From Nafulsella turpanensis ZLM-10 (GTDB lineage Bacteria; Bacteroidota; Bacteroidia; Cytophagales; Cyclobacteriaceae): 64,000 nucleotides of DNA. The notes under the pieces are model-generated. The model did no database searches and was not told the origin of the DNA. It saw only the letters and a list, made by a program, of their open reading frames with translations. Location: the NCBI RefSeq assembly GCF_000346615.1, contig NZ_ANNU01000017.1, positions 62,001 to 126,000 of the forward strand, in the 5' to 3' direction. The position numbers and the translations under genes were made by a program. This document shows, piece by piece, positions 28,478-37,755 of this stretch. Every line of letters starts with the position of its first letter. The stretch's first letter is position 1.

Positions 28478-30418
28478 TTATTTAGTGAAAAAGTTTGCTA
28501 ATTTTTCCATTTCCAGAATGCAGAACGTAAGCCTTCCGTCAGGGGCATAGTTCGGATTCCGGCAGGCAAAGAGCTGGTCTATGAGAGCCCGCATTTCCAG
28601 CCCGCTCAGCTTCCGTCCCTTTTTAATGGATGAGCGGCTTGCCAGGGCCCTTGCCATATTCTCGCGCTTATCGAGACTTAGTGCTGCCTGGTTGTGCTTA
28701 AACTGCTCAATCAGTCCTTCAAAAAGATGCTTCTCATCGGCTCCGGCAAGGTCAGCCGGCACACCGTTTATCACCACGCACTGCTGACCAAAAGGTGCTA
28801 CATCAAAGCCAAGGTCCCGTATTTCCTGCATCAGGTCGCTCACCAGGGCAAAATCGGCTGTACTCAGCTCTACTTTCTGCGGGAATAAAAACTGCTGTGA
28901 AGCGCCGCTTTTCTTCTCCAGGTTAAAAATATACTTTTCGTATAGAATACGCTCATGGGCAGCCTGCTGGTCAATCAGCATCATGCCTGATTTTACCTGG
29001 CTAATGATGTACCGCTGATGCAGCTGAAAGGTATTGCTCTCGGCTTCGCTGGGAGCAAAAGAGCTGGCCTCTGTTTTAGTAGTGCCCTGCTTTAACTCAT
29101 TGGCCGCACTCTCGAAGGTAACCGATTCTCCAAAAGCTTTGGAAGGCTGAATAATGCTTTCGCGCGAATGGCTGGGACTCGCCTGTCCGGGCTGCGGCGA
29201 ATGCCCCGGGTCGAACGGAAAGCGGGACTGCCGCGGCTTTTCTTCTTCGAACAGCTTCTCCCAGTTTTGCAGGTTATTCCGCTCCTGTGCTCCATGGCCG
29301 GATGTCGGCTGCCGAAACTGTTCCCACTGCCTGCCTGCACTTTTTTCCTCGTCCGTCCGCGGGCCTGAGGTGCCGGTGATAAAGGCCTGAAAATTTACAT
29401 CCTGGTCAAAATCAATAGAAGGGGTAAGATTGTGCGAACCAATGGCCTGGCGTACGGCCGACTGCACAATGGCATAGACAGTCCGTTCGTCGGTAAACTT
29501 AATCTCGGTTTTCGTCGGGTGGACGTTGATATCAATGTTTTTCGGATCTATCTCGATAAAGAGCACATAAAAAGGATAGGTATCTGAAGCGAGCAGGTCC
29601 TCATAGGCATTCATGACTGCATGGTGCAGGTAATTATTTTTGATGTAGCGGTTATTAACGAAGAAAAACTGTTCTCCTCTGGTCTTTTTGGCAAATTCGG
29701 GTTTGCCTATGTACCCGTGGATGCTTACATGAGGCGTTTCTTCGCGGCAGGAGGCCAGCTGCTCTTTATAACTCTTATTAAACAGCTGTACAATGCGGTG
29801 ACTTAACTTTCCGGCCGTTAACTGATAGGTTTCCAGGTCATTCTGGAACAGGCTAAAGGCTACATCCGGATGCGCCAGGGCAATCCGCTGAAATTCATCG
29901 ACAATATGCCGCATTTCCACGGCATTTGATTTTAAAAAGTTTCGCCGGGCCGGGACGTTAAAGAAGAGGTTTTTTACTGCAATGGACGTTCCCTCCTGCC
30001 AGGCTACCGGCTCCTGGTTTTTCAATTCCGAACCTTCTATGCTTATACAGGTACCCAACTCCGCTTCCCGCTCCCGCGTTTTAAGCTCTACCTGCGCAAC
30101 CGCTGCAATGGAGGCCAGTGCTTCGCCCCTGAAGCCTTTGGTACGGATAGAAAAAAGGTCGTCGGCGGTTTGTATTTTAGAAGTGGCATGGCGCTCAAAA
30201 CTCATACGGGCATCGGTAGGCGACATTCCTTTACCGTCGTCGATTACCTGAATAAGGGTTTTGCCTGCTTCCTTAATAAGGACCTGCACCTGTGTACTTC
30301 CGGCATCAATGGCATTTTCCATCAGCTCCTTTACCACGGAAGCCGGCCGCTGCACTACCTCGCCGGCAGCAATTTGGTTGGCGATGGCATCCGGAAGTAA
30401 CTTGATGATATCTGACAT
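28478..30418 (-). CDS. mutL: DNA mismatch repair protein MutL
   Basis: A 646-residue GHKL ATPase of mismatch repair. N-terminal motifs are complete: 'VVKELMENAIDAGST' (ATP/Mg), 'DDGKGMSP', 'TKGFRGEALASIAAV' and 'DINVHPTKTEIKF'. A flexible Gln/Pro/Ser-rich linker (about 345-455) leads to the C-terminal dimerisation domain with 'IDQQAAHERILYE', the position of the endonuclease motif DQHA(X)2E(X)4E. Here His is replaced by Gln, as I recall in other Bacteroidota. Downstream rhomboid genes follow closely. A TATATTTG promoter box lies about 50 bases upstream. Confidence 0.96.
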   Translation of the reverse strand: MSDIIKLLPDAIANQIAAGEVVQRPASVVKELMENAIDAGSTQVQVLIKEAGKTLIQVIDDGKGMSPTDARMSFERHATSKIQTADDLFSIRTKGFRGEALASIAAVAQVELKTREREAELGTCISIEGSELKNQEPVAWQEGTSIAVKNLFFNVPARRNFLKSNAVEMRHIVDEFQRIALAHPDVAFSLFQNDLETYQLTAGKLSHRIVQLFNKSYKEQLASCREETPHVSIHGYIGKPEFAKKTRGEQFFFVNNRYIKNNYLHHAVMNAYEDLLASDTYPFYVLFIEIDPKNIDINVHPTKTEIKFTDERTVYAIVQSAVRQAIGSHNLTPSIDFDQDVNFQAFITGTSGPRTDEEKSAGRQWEQFRQPTSGHGAQERNNLQNWEKLFEEEKPRQSRFPFDPGHSPQPGQASPSHSRESIIQPSKAFGESVTFESAANELKQGTTKTEASSFAPSEAESNTFQLHQRYIISQVKSGMMLIDQQAAHERILYEKYIFNLEKKSGASQQFLFPQKVELSTADFALVSDLMQEIRDLGFDVAPFGQQCVVINGVPADLAGADEKHLFEGLIEQFKHNQAALSLDKRENMARALASRSSIKKGRKLSGLEMRALIDQLFACRNPNYAPDGRLTFCILEMEKLANFFTK

Positions 30419-30467
30419 GGAAAAAATTTATAGGTTAAACCGTTAAAGGGCTGGTTTTTCAGAACAA

Positions 30468-30475
30468 CAAATATA
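30468..30475 (-). promoter_or_regulatory. Promoter -7 box of mutL
   Basis: On the minus strand this reads TATATTTG, an exact TAnnTTTG match, 50 bases before the mutL start codon. Confidence 0.5.
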
Positions 30476-30597
30476 CAAAATTTGCACAAAGCGCCCGCAG
30501 CTTTAAACGCTCAAAACTACCACAACTGAGGTGTGAGCAGCAAAAAAAAAGCCGCCTTCGTAAAAGCAGCTTTCTTTCCCTTAAAAACAGGAAGTTT

Positions 30598-30963
30598 TTA
30601 TTTTTTATTACGCGTAAAGCTCTTCCTCCGGTACAAAATATAGATCGGAAGTAAAATCAAAGCAACGTAAAAAGCGTTATTACCATAGAACAGGTATCCT
30701 ACAAAAACAGAAGCGAACAGCAGGATAAAGACGGCCTGAATGATGCCGGTTTGCCGATCCTCGTTCGCTCTTCGCCTGAACACCTGTTCCATTTCGGCCT
30801 TAAACTGAGCCCGTTGGTCAGTAGTAATCCGGCTTTCGGCTTCCAATTCCTGTTTTATCTTACTTGTCCTGATTTCGATTTCTTCTTTAACAGGATCGTA
30901 ATACCGAGGCTCGAAATTAAATTTATTATATTTAGGGAGTTTTATCAGGGAAGGAAATTTCAT
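30598..30963 (-). CDS. Small two-helix membrane protein
   Basis: A 121-residue protein of unknown function. Residues 1-70 are hydrophilic and partly helical ('VKEEIEIRTSKIKQELEAES', 'RAQFKAEMEQVFRRRANEDR'), then two membrane helices (about 74-93 and 96-111) with a short turn 'YGNNA' and a Lys/Arg-rich C-terminus; topology would place both ends in the cytoplasm. It has its own promoter box (30989-30996). Position next to mutL appears conserved in memory for related Cytophagales, but I cannot verify that. No family recognised. Confidence 0.65.
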   Translation of the reverse strand: MKFPSLIKLPKYNKFNFEPRYYDPVKEEIEIRTSKIKQELEAESRITTDQRAQFKAEMEQVFRRRANEDRQTGIIQAVFILLFASVFVGYLFYGNNAFYVALILLPIYILYRRKSFTRNKK

Positions 30964-30988
30964 AATTCAGTAATTTGCATCTCTGCTA

Positions 30989-30996
30989 CAAAGATA
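30989..30996 (-). promoter_or_regulatory. Promoter -7 box of the small membrane protein gene
   Basis: Minus-strand TATCTTTG, an exact TAnnTTTG match, 25 bases before the start codon at 30963. Confidence 0.55.
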
Positions 30997-31034
30997 ATTG
31001 ATTATTCTTATAAAATTTGTTTGGTAACGTTGGT

Positions 31035-34013
31035 ATGTCCGGAAAAGTTTGTATAGCACTCATTCTCTTTCTGTTAGGCGGCAGTTTGCACGCCCAGGAA
31101 ATTACTGAAGGTGCTGGGGAGGAAGCCTGGTTGTTAAAGCGGGACCGCTGGGTAGACAGCGTCATGAACAGCCTGGATGATGAAGAGAAGCTGGGCCAGC
31201 TGTTTATGGTTGCGGCCTATTCGAACCGTGATGATGATCATTTTAAAGAGCTCAGAAAGCTGGTAGAACGCCAGGGAATTGGCGGGCTCATCTTTTTCCA
31301 GGGCGGCCCCGTCAGGCAGGCACTCATCACCAACGAGCTGCAGGCCGAAGCCGATGTACCTCTTTTTATAGCCATGGATGCCGAATGGGGACTGGGTATG
31401 CGGCTCGACAGCATTCCTGATTTTCCGCGGCAAATGACTTTGGGAGCCATACAGGATAACCAGCTGATTTACACCATGGGTGCCGAAATTGCCCGCCAGT
31501 TAAAGCTGCTGGGAGTACACATTAATTTTGCCCCTGTTGTCGATGTAAACAGTAATCCCGAAAATCCGGTAATTGGCACCCGCTCCTTTGGAGAATACAA
31601 AATGAATGTGGCCCGTAAAGGCATAGCCTATATGCGGGGCCTTCAGCATAATGGCGTGCTGGCCTCTGCCAAACACTTTCCCGGCCATGGCGATACCGAC
31701 ACCGACTCTCACCTTACCCTGCCGGTTATCCGCCATAATATGGAGCGGCTGAAAAGTGTAGAGCTATACCCTTTTGAGCAGTTGATTAAAGACAGCCTGG
31801 CCAGCATAATGGTGGCCCACCTGCATGTGCCCGCCCTCGACAACCGCCCAAATGTAGCCACCACCCTCTCCCCGGCAGCGGTTAACGACCTCCTGAAAAA
31901 GGAAATCGGCTATAAAGGCCTCATCTTTACCGATGCCCTGAACATGAAGGGCGTAAGCAACTTTTACGAACCCGGGGAAGTAGATGTAGAAGCCTTTAAG
32001 GCGGGTAATGATATTCTTCTTTTTTCAGAAGATGTACCCGATGCTATTCGTAAGCTCAAGCGCGCCATTCGCCGGGGCGAAATTGACCAGAAAGAAGTAG
32101 ACGAACGGGTACGAAAAATACTGATGGCAAAATACTGGGCCGGACTTCATAACTACCAGCCTACCGATACCGCTAACCTTGTTCGCCAGATTAACGAACC
32201 TGTCTCCGACCTTATTCGCCAGAAACTCTATGAACACAGCACTACGGTGGTACGAAACAGTAAGGAAGCCATTCCAATCCGCCGGCTGGAAGAGCGCAAC
32301 TTTGCTTCTGTCGCCATTGGCGGGGCAGAAAGTGCGGAAGCCACTGCCGAGTTTAGCCGAATGCTCAACGAATATGCCCCTTTTACCCACTACAGTTTGC
32401 CCGAAAATGCTACAGGCCAGGAGATAGAAGCGCTCTACCAAAAATTAATGCTCTACGATTATGTAGTAGTAGGTGTTCAGGGAATGAAACGCTCGGCCAA
32501 AGAGCAGTTCGGCTTAACGGATGCGGAACTTACCTTTATCAGTAAACTAAAAAGAAAGCCGAATATTATCTTTTCAGTCTTTGGATCCCCTTACAGTCTT
32601 AAATACTTCGAGGAGGCTCCTCACCTCATTGTTGCCTACGAAGACAATACCTACACCCGCAAAATAGTACCTGCTATTATTTTCGGCGGCTTACGGGCAA
32701 AAGGTGAGCTCCCTGTAACTGTTTCCGGCCTGCTTCGGCGCGATATGGGCGAAGCCACCCGGGAGCTGGACCGCCTGAGTTATGCCACCCCCGAAGATGT
32801 AGGGCTGGACTCGAAGGTGCTGGCCAATATCGATGAAATTGTAAAGGAGGCCATCGAAATACAGGCCACTCCTGGTGCACAGGTGCTGGTTGCGCGTAAG
32901 GGCTCAATTGTCTATCATAAATCTTTTGGGCACCTGAGCTACGACAGTCTGCAGCCGGTTAACAACCAAACCATATACGATATCGCTTCTATTACCAAAG
33001 TAGCGGCTACCCTGCAGGTAATGATGTTTCTGGAGGAAAGAGGGCTGGTAGAGCTGGATAAACCCATCGTCACTTATCTGGAAGACCTGAAAGGAAGCAA
33101 CAAGGCCAACCTCACCCTTCGCAATATCCTTACGCACCAGGCCGGGCTGGTTCCCTATATTCCTTTCTGGAAAAACACCGTAACAGAAACAGGACTTAAC
33201 CAGGATTTCTACAGTGCCTACCCCATACCCGACTACAACCTCCAGGTGGCCAGTGGCATCTATGCCGCCAACAGTCTGCAGGATTCCATCTGGCAGTGGA
33301 TTAAACATTCTGAACTGCTCCCACTGGAAAAGGGCAAGAAAAAGCATGAATATAAATACAGCGATGTAGGCTATTACATCATGCAGCGGATTGCAGAGAA
33401 AACACTGAACCAGCCAATGGCCGCCTTCCTCTCGCAGAATATTTATGAACCACTGGGCCTGACAACCATGACTTACCTGCCCCTCTGTAAGTTTCCGATG
33501 GAGCGGATTGCCCCTACCGAGCAGGATAATTACTTCCGTAATTCACTGGTATGCGGCATGGTACACGACCAGGGAGCCGCCATGTTTGGTGGTATTGCAG
33601 GTCATGCAGGTGTTTTTAGCAACGCCCGCGATTTAGCCACCTTACTCCAGATGAACCTGCAGGATGGGGTGTATGGCGGCCGCAAGTTCCTTGCTCCTGG
33701 TACGGTGAGCAGGTTTAGCAAGAAACAATTTGAAGATAACCGCCGCGGCCTTGGCTGGGACAAACCAGCCCTCGATGAATTTTACGGACCGGCCTCTAAC
33801 CTTGCTTCCCCCTCCACCTTTGGTCATACCGGCTTTACCGGTACTGCCGCCTGGGTTGACCCGGAATTTGACCTGGTATATATTTTTTTATCGAATCGCA
33901 TTCACCCCGATGCCGGAAATACTAAACTGATTCGTTACAACTTTCGTACCCGTATACAGGACGAAATTTATAAGGCTATGCAAAGCTTTAATAAATATAA
34001 GCTCGTACCTTAG
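31035..34013 (+). CDS. GH3 hexosaminidase fused to serine hydrolase
   Basis: A 992-residue exported fusion enzyme. The ATG at 31035 begins a signal peptide (about 1-21, 'SLHAQ'); the upstream TTG does not improve it. Residues about 30-370 are a glycoside hydrolase family 3 domain of the NagZ type, with 'KHFPGHGDTDTDSH' (213-226; His-Asp dyad loop) and the nucleophile Asp300 in 'FTDALNMKG'. A GH3 C-terminal linker domain follows (about 390-570). Residues about 590-985 are a beta-lactamase-fold serine hydrolase with S652-x-x-K655 ('SITK') and Y775-S-D. Joint action on peptidoglycan sugars and peptides is a reasonable inference. Confidence 0.9.
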   Translation: MSGKVCIALILFLLGGSLHAQEITEGAGEEAWLLKRDRWVDSVMNSLDDEEKLGQLFMVAAYSNRDDDHFKELRKLVERQGIGGLIFFQGGPVRQALITNELQAEADVPLFIAMDAEWGLGMRLDSIPDFPRQMTLGAIQDNQLIYTMGAEIARQLKLLGVHINFAPVVDVNSNPENPVIGTRSFGEYKMNVARKGIAYMRGLQHNGVLASAKHFPGHGDTDTDSHLTLPVIRHNMERLKSVELYPFEQLIKDSLASIMVAHLHVPALDNRPNVATTLSPAAVNDLLKKEIGYKGLIFTDALNMKGVSNFYEPGEVDVEAFKAGNDILLFSEDVPDAIRKLKRAIRRGEIDQKEVDERVRKILMAKYWAGLHNYQPTDTANLVRQINEPVSDLIRQKLYEHSTTVVRNSKEAIPIRRLEERNFASVAIGGAESAEATAEFSRMLNEYAPFTHYSLPENATGQEIEALYQKLMLYDYVVVGVQGMKRSAKEQFGLTDAELTFISKLKRKPNIIFSVFGSPYSLKYFEEAPHLIVAYEDNTYTRKIVPAIIFGGLRAKGELPVTVSGLLRRDMGEATRELDRLSYATPEDVGLDSKVLANIDEIVKEAIEIQATPGAQVLVARKGSIVYHKSFGHLSYDSLQPVNNQTIYDIASITKVAATLQVMMFLEERGLVELDKPIVTYLEDLKGSNKANLTLRNILTHQAGLVPYIPFWKNTVTETGLNQDFYSAYPIPDYNLQVASGIYAANSLQDSIWQWIKHSELLPLEKGKKKHEYKYSDVGYYIMQRIAEKTLNQPMAAFLSQNIYEPLGLTTMTYLPLCKFPMERIAPTEQDNYFRNSLVCGMVHDQGAAMFGGIAGHAGVFSNARDLATLLQMNLQDGVYGGRKFLAPGTVSRFSKKQFEDNRRGLGWDKPALDEFYGPASNLASPSTFGHTGFTGTAAWVDPEFDLVYIFLSNRIHPDAGNTKLIRYNFRTRIQDEIYKAMQSFNKYKLVP

Positions 34014-34076
34014 CGCTTAAAAGGCGGCAATCTCCGTTAAAATAATGGAGTGTTGTGCTTTAAAATCAATATCCGG

Positions 34077-35225
34077 ATGAAAATAGGCATTGTTTGTTAC
34101 CCCACTTTTGGTGGTAGTGGTGTAGTGGCCACAGAGCTCGGTAAAGCCCTGGCTAAAAAAGGGCACCAGGTACACTTTATTACCTACTCTCAACCCACGC
34201 GCCTCGACTTTTTTAACGAAAACCTCTTTTATCATGAAGTAGGCATTCGCTCCTATCCCCTTTTCGTATATCCGCCTTACGAGCTGGCACTGGCAAGTAA
34301 AATGGTAAATGTGGTGCAGTACGAGAAACTCGACCTGCTGCACGTGCATTATGCCATACCGCATGCTTCGGCCGCCTATATGGCGAAACAAATCCTGAAG
34401 ACACAGGGCATTGACATACCCGTTGTTACTACTCTCCACGGTACAGATATTACCCTGGTAGGCAAAGATCCTTCTTATGCACCGGTGGTCACCTTCAGCA
34501 TTAATGAGTCGGATGGCATTACCGCCGTATCGGAAGACCTCCGAAAGGATACCTATCAGCACTTCGATATTAAAAAAAATATAGCGGTTATCCCGAACTT
34601 TATTGACCTGGAGCGATTCAAAAAGCAAAAGAAAGATCATTTCAAAACCGCTATCTGCCCGAACGGAGAAAAGCTGATTGTCCACACCTCTAACTTCCGA
34701 AAGGTAAAGCGGGTGGAGGATGTGGTCAGGATTTTCAGCAAAATTCGTAAACAAATTCCGAGTAAGCTTCTCCTGGTGGGCGATGGTCCTGAGCGGATGA
34801 ACATCGAAAGCCTGTGCCGCGAATTACAGATTTGCGATGATTTGCGCATGCTCGGGAAGCTCGACGCGGTGGAGGAAGTACTGAGTGTTGCCGACTTGTT
34901 CCTTATGCCTTCGGAGAAAGAAAGCTTTGGACTGGCCGCCCTGGAAGCCATGGCCTGCGAGGTACCTGTAGTGGCCTCTAATGCCGGAGGTTTACCGGAA
35001 TTAGTGCAGGATGGCATTAGCGGCTTTGTGAGTCCTATCGGAAATGTTAAACAAATGACCGAAAAAGCTCTTTTTATATTACAGGAAGAAAACCTTCCGC
35101 AATTTAAAGCAAATGCCTTACAGCGGGCTCAGGAATTTGATGTTGCTAACATCTTACCGATGTACGAAGACATCTACAAAAAAGTAAAGGCCGAACAGGA
35201 CCTGCTTACCTCCGAAACCCGCTAA
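34077..35225 (+). CDS. bshA: N-acetylglucosaminyl L-malate synthase BshA
   Basis: A 382-residue GT4 glycosyltransferase that joins GlcNAc from UDP-GlcNAc to L-malate, the first step of bacillithiol synthesis. The ATG at 34077 is preferred over the upstream GTG because 'MKIGIVCYPTFGGSGVVATE' is the characteristic BshA start. Further BshA/GT4 marks are 'LLHVHYAIPHA', 'TTLHGTDITLVG', 'VHTSNFRKVKRVEDV' and the nucleotide-sugar motif 'EKESFGLAALEAMACEVPV'. It is cytoplasmic and the length is normal. The likely next-step deacetylase is encoded at 15,989-16,705. Confidence 0.95.
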   Translation: MKIGIVCYPTFGGSGVVATELGKALAKKGHQVHFITYSQPTRLDFFNENLFYHEVGIRSYPLFVYPPYELALASKMVNVVQYEKLDLLHVHYAIPHASAAYMAKQILKTQGIDIPVVTTLHGTDITLVGKDPSYAPVVTFSINESDGITAVSEDLRKDTYQHFDIKKNIAVIPNFIDLERFKKQKKDHFKTAICPNGEKLIVHTSNFRKVKRVEDVVRIFSKIRKQIPSKLLLVGDGPERMNIESLCRELQICDDLRMLGKLDAVEEVLSVADLFLMPSEKESFGLAALEAMACEVPVVASNAGGLPELVQDGISGFVSPIGNVKQMTEKALFILQEENLPQFKANALQRAQEFDVANILPMYEDIYKKVKAEQDLLTSETR

Positions 35226-35316
35226 CGGGGCACAGAATTACCCTTTTTCATTTTTAAGGATACGGCCTTTTGCCGTTCCGCTGTACTTATATTTTTAACT
35301 GATACTTAAGGAAACC

Positions 35317-35934
35317 ATGAGTCAGTATACTCACATCAGACCAAAGAATAAAGGAACCAGGGCTTTGTTCTCGAACCCTGTTTTAGAACGCCTTACCCGA
35401 ACAAATGTAGCCATACCCATTAGCCTGTTTGGCATTTTATCCATCGGCCTATTATACTATGCCCTGGCCGAAGAAGGACTGGGTGCTTTAACAACTGCCG
35501 GTCTTTTTATAACAGGATTTCTATTTTTTACCCTGCTGGAATACCTGGCACACCGCTATTTTTTCCATATGCTGCCCACCAATAAAGTAAAAGCAAAGGT
35601 GCAATACTCTGTGCATGGCATCCACCACGAATATCCGAAAGACAAAGACCGCCTGGCCATGCCTCCTTTTATCGCGCTGATATATGCCACCATTCTCTAC
35701 TTCCTCTTCCATTTTCTGCTGGGCGACCTGGTGTATGGATTTCTGCCCGGCATCCTGATGGGCTATGCAACCTATTTATCTATCCATTACATTGTCCATG
35801 CCTATCAGCCGCCTAAAAATTTCCTGAAGGTTTTATGGGTACACCATGGCATCCATCATTATAAAGACCCTGAGGTTGCCTTTGGCGTTACCTCTCCCCT
35901 GTGGGATTATGTTTTCCGGACCATGCCCAAATAA
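35317..35934 (+). CDS. Fatty acid hydroxylase / sterol desaturase family
   Basis: A 205-residue di-iron membrane enzyme. All His boxes of the superfamily are present: H79xxxxH84 ('HRYFFH'), H100xxHH104 ('HGIHH'), H157xxxH161 and H176-H177xxH180-H181 ('HHGIHH'). Three to four membrane segments surround them. By family it hydroxylates lipid acyl chains, as in 2-hydroxylated sphingolipids or ornithine lipids found in Bacteroidota. The substrate is an inference. It is a single gene. Confidence 0.88.
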   Translation: MSQYTHIRPKNKGTRALFSNPVLERLTRTNVAIPISLFGILSIGLLYYALAEEGLGALTTAGLFITGFLFFTLLEYLAHRYFFHMLPTNKVKAKVQYSVHGIHHEYPKDKDRLAMPPFIALIYATILYFLFHFLLGDLVYGFLPGILMGYATYLSIHYIVHAYQPPKNFLKVLWVHHGIHHYKDPEVAFGVTSPLWDYVFRTMPK

Positions 35935-36036
35935 ATTTTTGAATGAGTGAATGAAGGAATGATAGAATGGTAAACAGAAAACGATACGCTCCGACTTCTG
36001 CATAACCGGGCTCTCCGCAACTTTAGCAATAGCAAT

Positions 36037-36870
36037 TTGAAAAAATCAGCTGAAAATTCGACGATAAGTATTTTAGGCTGTGGCTGGCTTGGTGCGCCAC
36101 TGGCAAGGCGACTGCTGGCCGAAGGTTACACCGTAAAAGGTAGCACCACCAGCACCGAAAAGATGAGCGTAATGAAGGGCGTAGGCATTGAGCCCTTCCT
36201 GCTGCGGCTGGAACCTGGGCTGCAGGGTAGTGCGGAAGATTTCTTCCAGACCGATTTGCTCATTATTGACATACCGCCAAAAAGCCGTAAAGAGGGAGAT
36301 GACTTTCACCCTGCACAGATAAAAGCCATTTCGGATGAAATTAAAAAGCATAAAATAAGCCACTGCCTGTATGTCAGCTCCACATCGGTATACCCAAACC
36401 TGGAGCGGGAGGTAAAGGAAGAAGATGCAGGGATTAAAGGTGGGCACGCGGCCATTTCCGGAGCAGAAAATATTTTAAAAAGTATTTCCGGCTTAAACTG
36501 CACCATTCTCCGCTGCGGCGGCCTTATGGGCTACGACCGGATACCCGGCCGCTACTTTGCCGGACAAAAGAATCTCACCACAGGGCAGGTGCCGGTCAAC
36601 TACATCCATCGCGACGATGTTATCGGCATCATCACAGCCATTATCAGGCAGAACTACTGGAATGAAACGCTCAATGCAGTGGCTCCGCAACACCCCACCC
36701 GGCAGGAGGTTTATGAGCAGAATGCACGGGAATTTGATTTTGAAGCACCCACCTTTGCTCCAGCCGAAGCAGAGGGTTTTAAAGTTGTAAGCAGCGACAA
36801 ACTGCTCAGCGAGCTAAACTATCAGTTCCTGCACCCAAACCCGCTGGAGTTTCCCTACAGCCACTCCTAA
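36037..36870 (+). CDS. NAD(P)-binding epimerase-like protein
   Basis: A 277-residue Rossmann-fold protein of the extended SDR type. The dinucleotide motif is 'LGCGWLGAPLARRL' (G14xG16xxG19). 'CLYVSSTSVYP' supplies the Ser/Tyr region, but the usual YxxxK is not clear; instead 'GHAAISGAENI' follows, as in the YeeZ-like atypical group. The TTG at 36037 is taken as start because it lies just ahead of the Rossmann strand and the next ATG is inside it. Function is unknown; it may be a nucleoside-sugar epimerase relative. Confidence 0.75.
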   Translation: MKKSAENSTISILGCGWLGAPLARRLLAEGYTVKGSTTSTEKMSVMKGVGIEPFLLRLEPGLQGSAEDFFQTDLLIIDIPPKSRKEGDDFHPAQIKAISDEIKKHKISHCLYVSSTSVYPNLEREVKEEDAGIKGGHAAISGAENILKSISGLNCTILRCGGLMGYDRIPGRYFAGQKNLTTGQVPVNYIHRDDVIGIITAIIRQNYWNETLNAVAPQHPTRQEVYEQNAREFDFEAPTFAPAEAEGFKVVSSDKLLSELNYQFLHPNPLEFPYSHS

Positions 36871-36906
36871 CCACTGCATGAGTATCCAGAAACATAAACA
36901 ACCTTT

Positions 36907-37614
36907 ATGTGCACCATCACTTACCTGCCCATTTCTACTGCCGGCTTTATTCTAACCCAGAATCGCGATGAGAGCCCATTGCGTTCACCAGCGGTGTTTC
37001 CGGTAAAGGAAAGAAGAAACCAAACGGAACTGCTCTTCCCGCAGGACCCGCAGGGAGGCGGCTCCTGGATAGCCACCGACTGCAGGAAGCGCCTCTTCTG
37101 CCTCATGAACGGCGGAATTGGGCACCACCAACCGAAGCCGCCATACAGGCAGAGCCGCGGGCAGATTCTGCTCGATGCTGCCAGTGGTTCTTTCTCAGCT
37201 TTTGCAGAAGACTATTCACTGGAGGGTATAGAGCCTTTTACGCTGCTCTGTTTTGAGAGAAAGGAGCATAACCTTGCCATCTATGAACTCAAGTGGAATG
37301 GTAAGTTAAAGTATACCCGCACCCATGATCCGGCCCGTCCTCACATCTGGTCCGCCCCTCAATTATATTCGCCCCCTCAGCAGCAGGAAAGGGAAAGCTG
37401 GTTTCTGCAATGGCTGGAGACAAACCCTTCCCGAACTCCCGAAGCCATTCTGGACTTCCACTTCCGTGGCCGCCACGGAAGTGGCGGAAAAGAGCAGCCG
37501 GAGCACAGCCTGCTCCTTCGGCGTGAGCAGGTAAAAACGGTGAGCATTACCCAGGTACAGGCAAACGATAAAGGAATGGAAATGAGGCACATCCCTTTAC
37601 AAACTGACCCCTGA
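36907..37614 (+). CDS. NRDE family protein (TANGO2-like)
   Basis: A 235-residue protein of the NRDE/TANGO2 family, starting 'MCTITYLP' with the invariant Cys2, and carrying the naming motif N19-R20-D21-E22. 'GGGSWIATDCRKRLFCLMNG' and the C-terminal region complete the domain. The fold is Ntn-hydrolase-like, with Cys2 as expected nucleophile; the animal relative is linked to haem or lipid handling, but bacterial function is not known. It begins 36 bases after the epimerase-like gene, so co-transcription is possible. Confidence 0.85.
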   Translation: MCTITYLPISTAGFILTQNRDESPLRSPAVFPVKERRNQTELLFPQDPQGGGSWIATDCRKRLFCLMNGGIGHHQPKPPYRQSRGQILLDAASGSFSAFAEDYSLEGIEPFTLLCFERKEHNLAIYELKWNGKLKYTRTHDPARPHIWSAPQLYSPPQQQERESWFLQWLETNPSRTPEAILDFHFRGRHGSGGKEQPEHSLLLRREQVKTVSITQVQANDKGMEMRHIPLQTDP

Positions 37615-37755
37615 AGCGCTGCCGGAATGAAACTTAATAAATCCTATTTTGTTGATTGAAAAGGAGGCTGCATACCTTCAGCCAATAGTTCATCGTTATA
37701 ACTTTAAACTGCTGTTCTCCTGCAGTCCCTAACCTATAAAAGCAAAAGAAATCAG

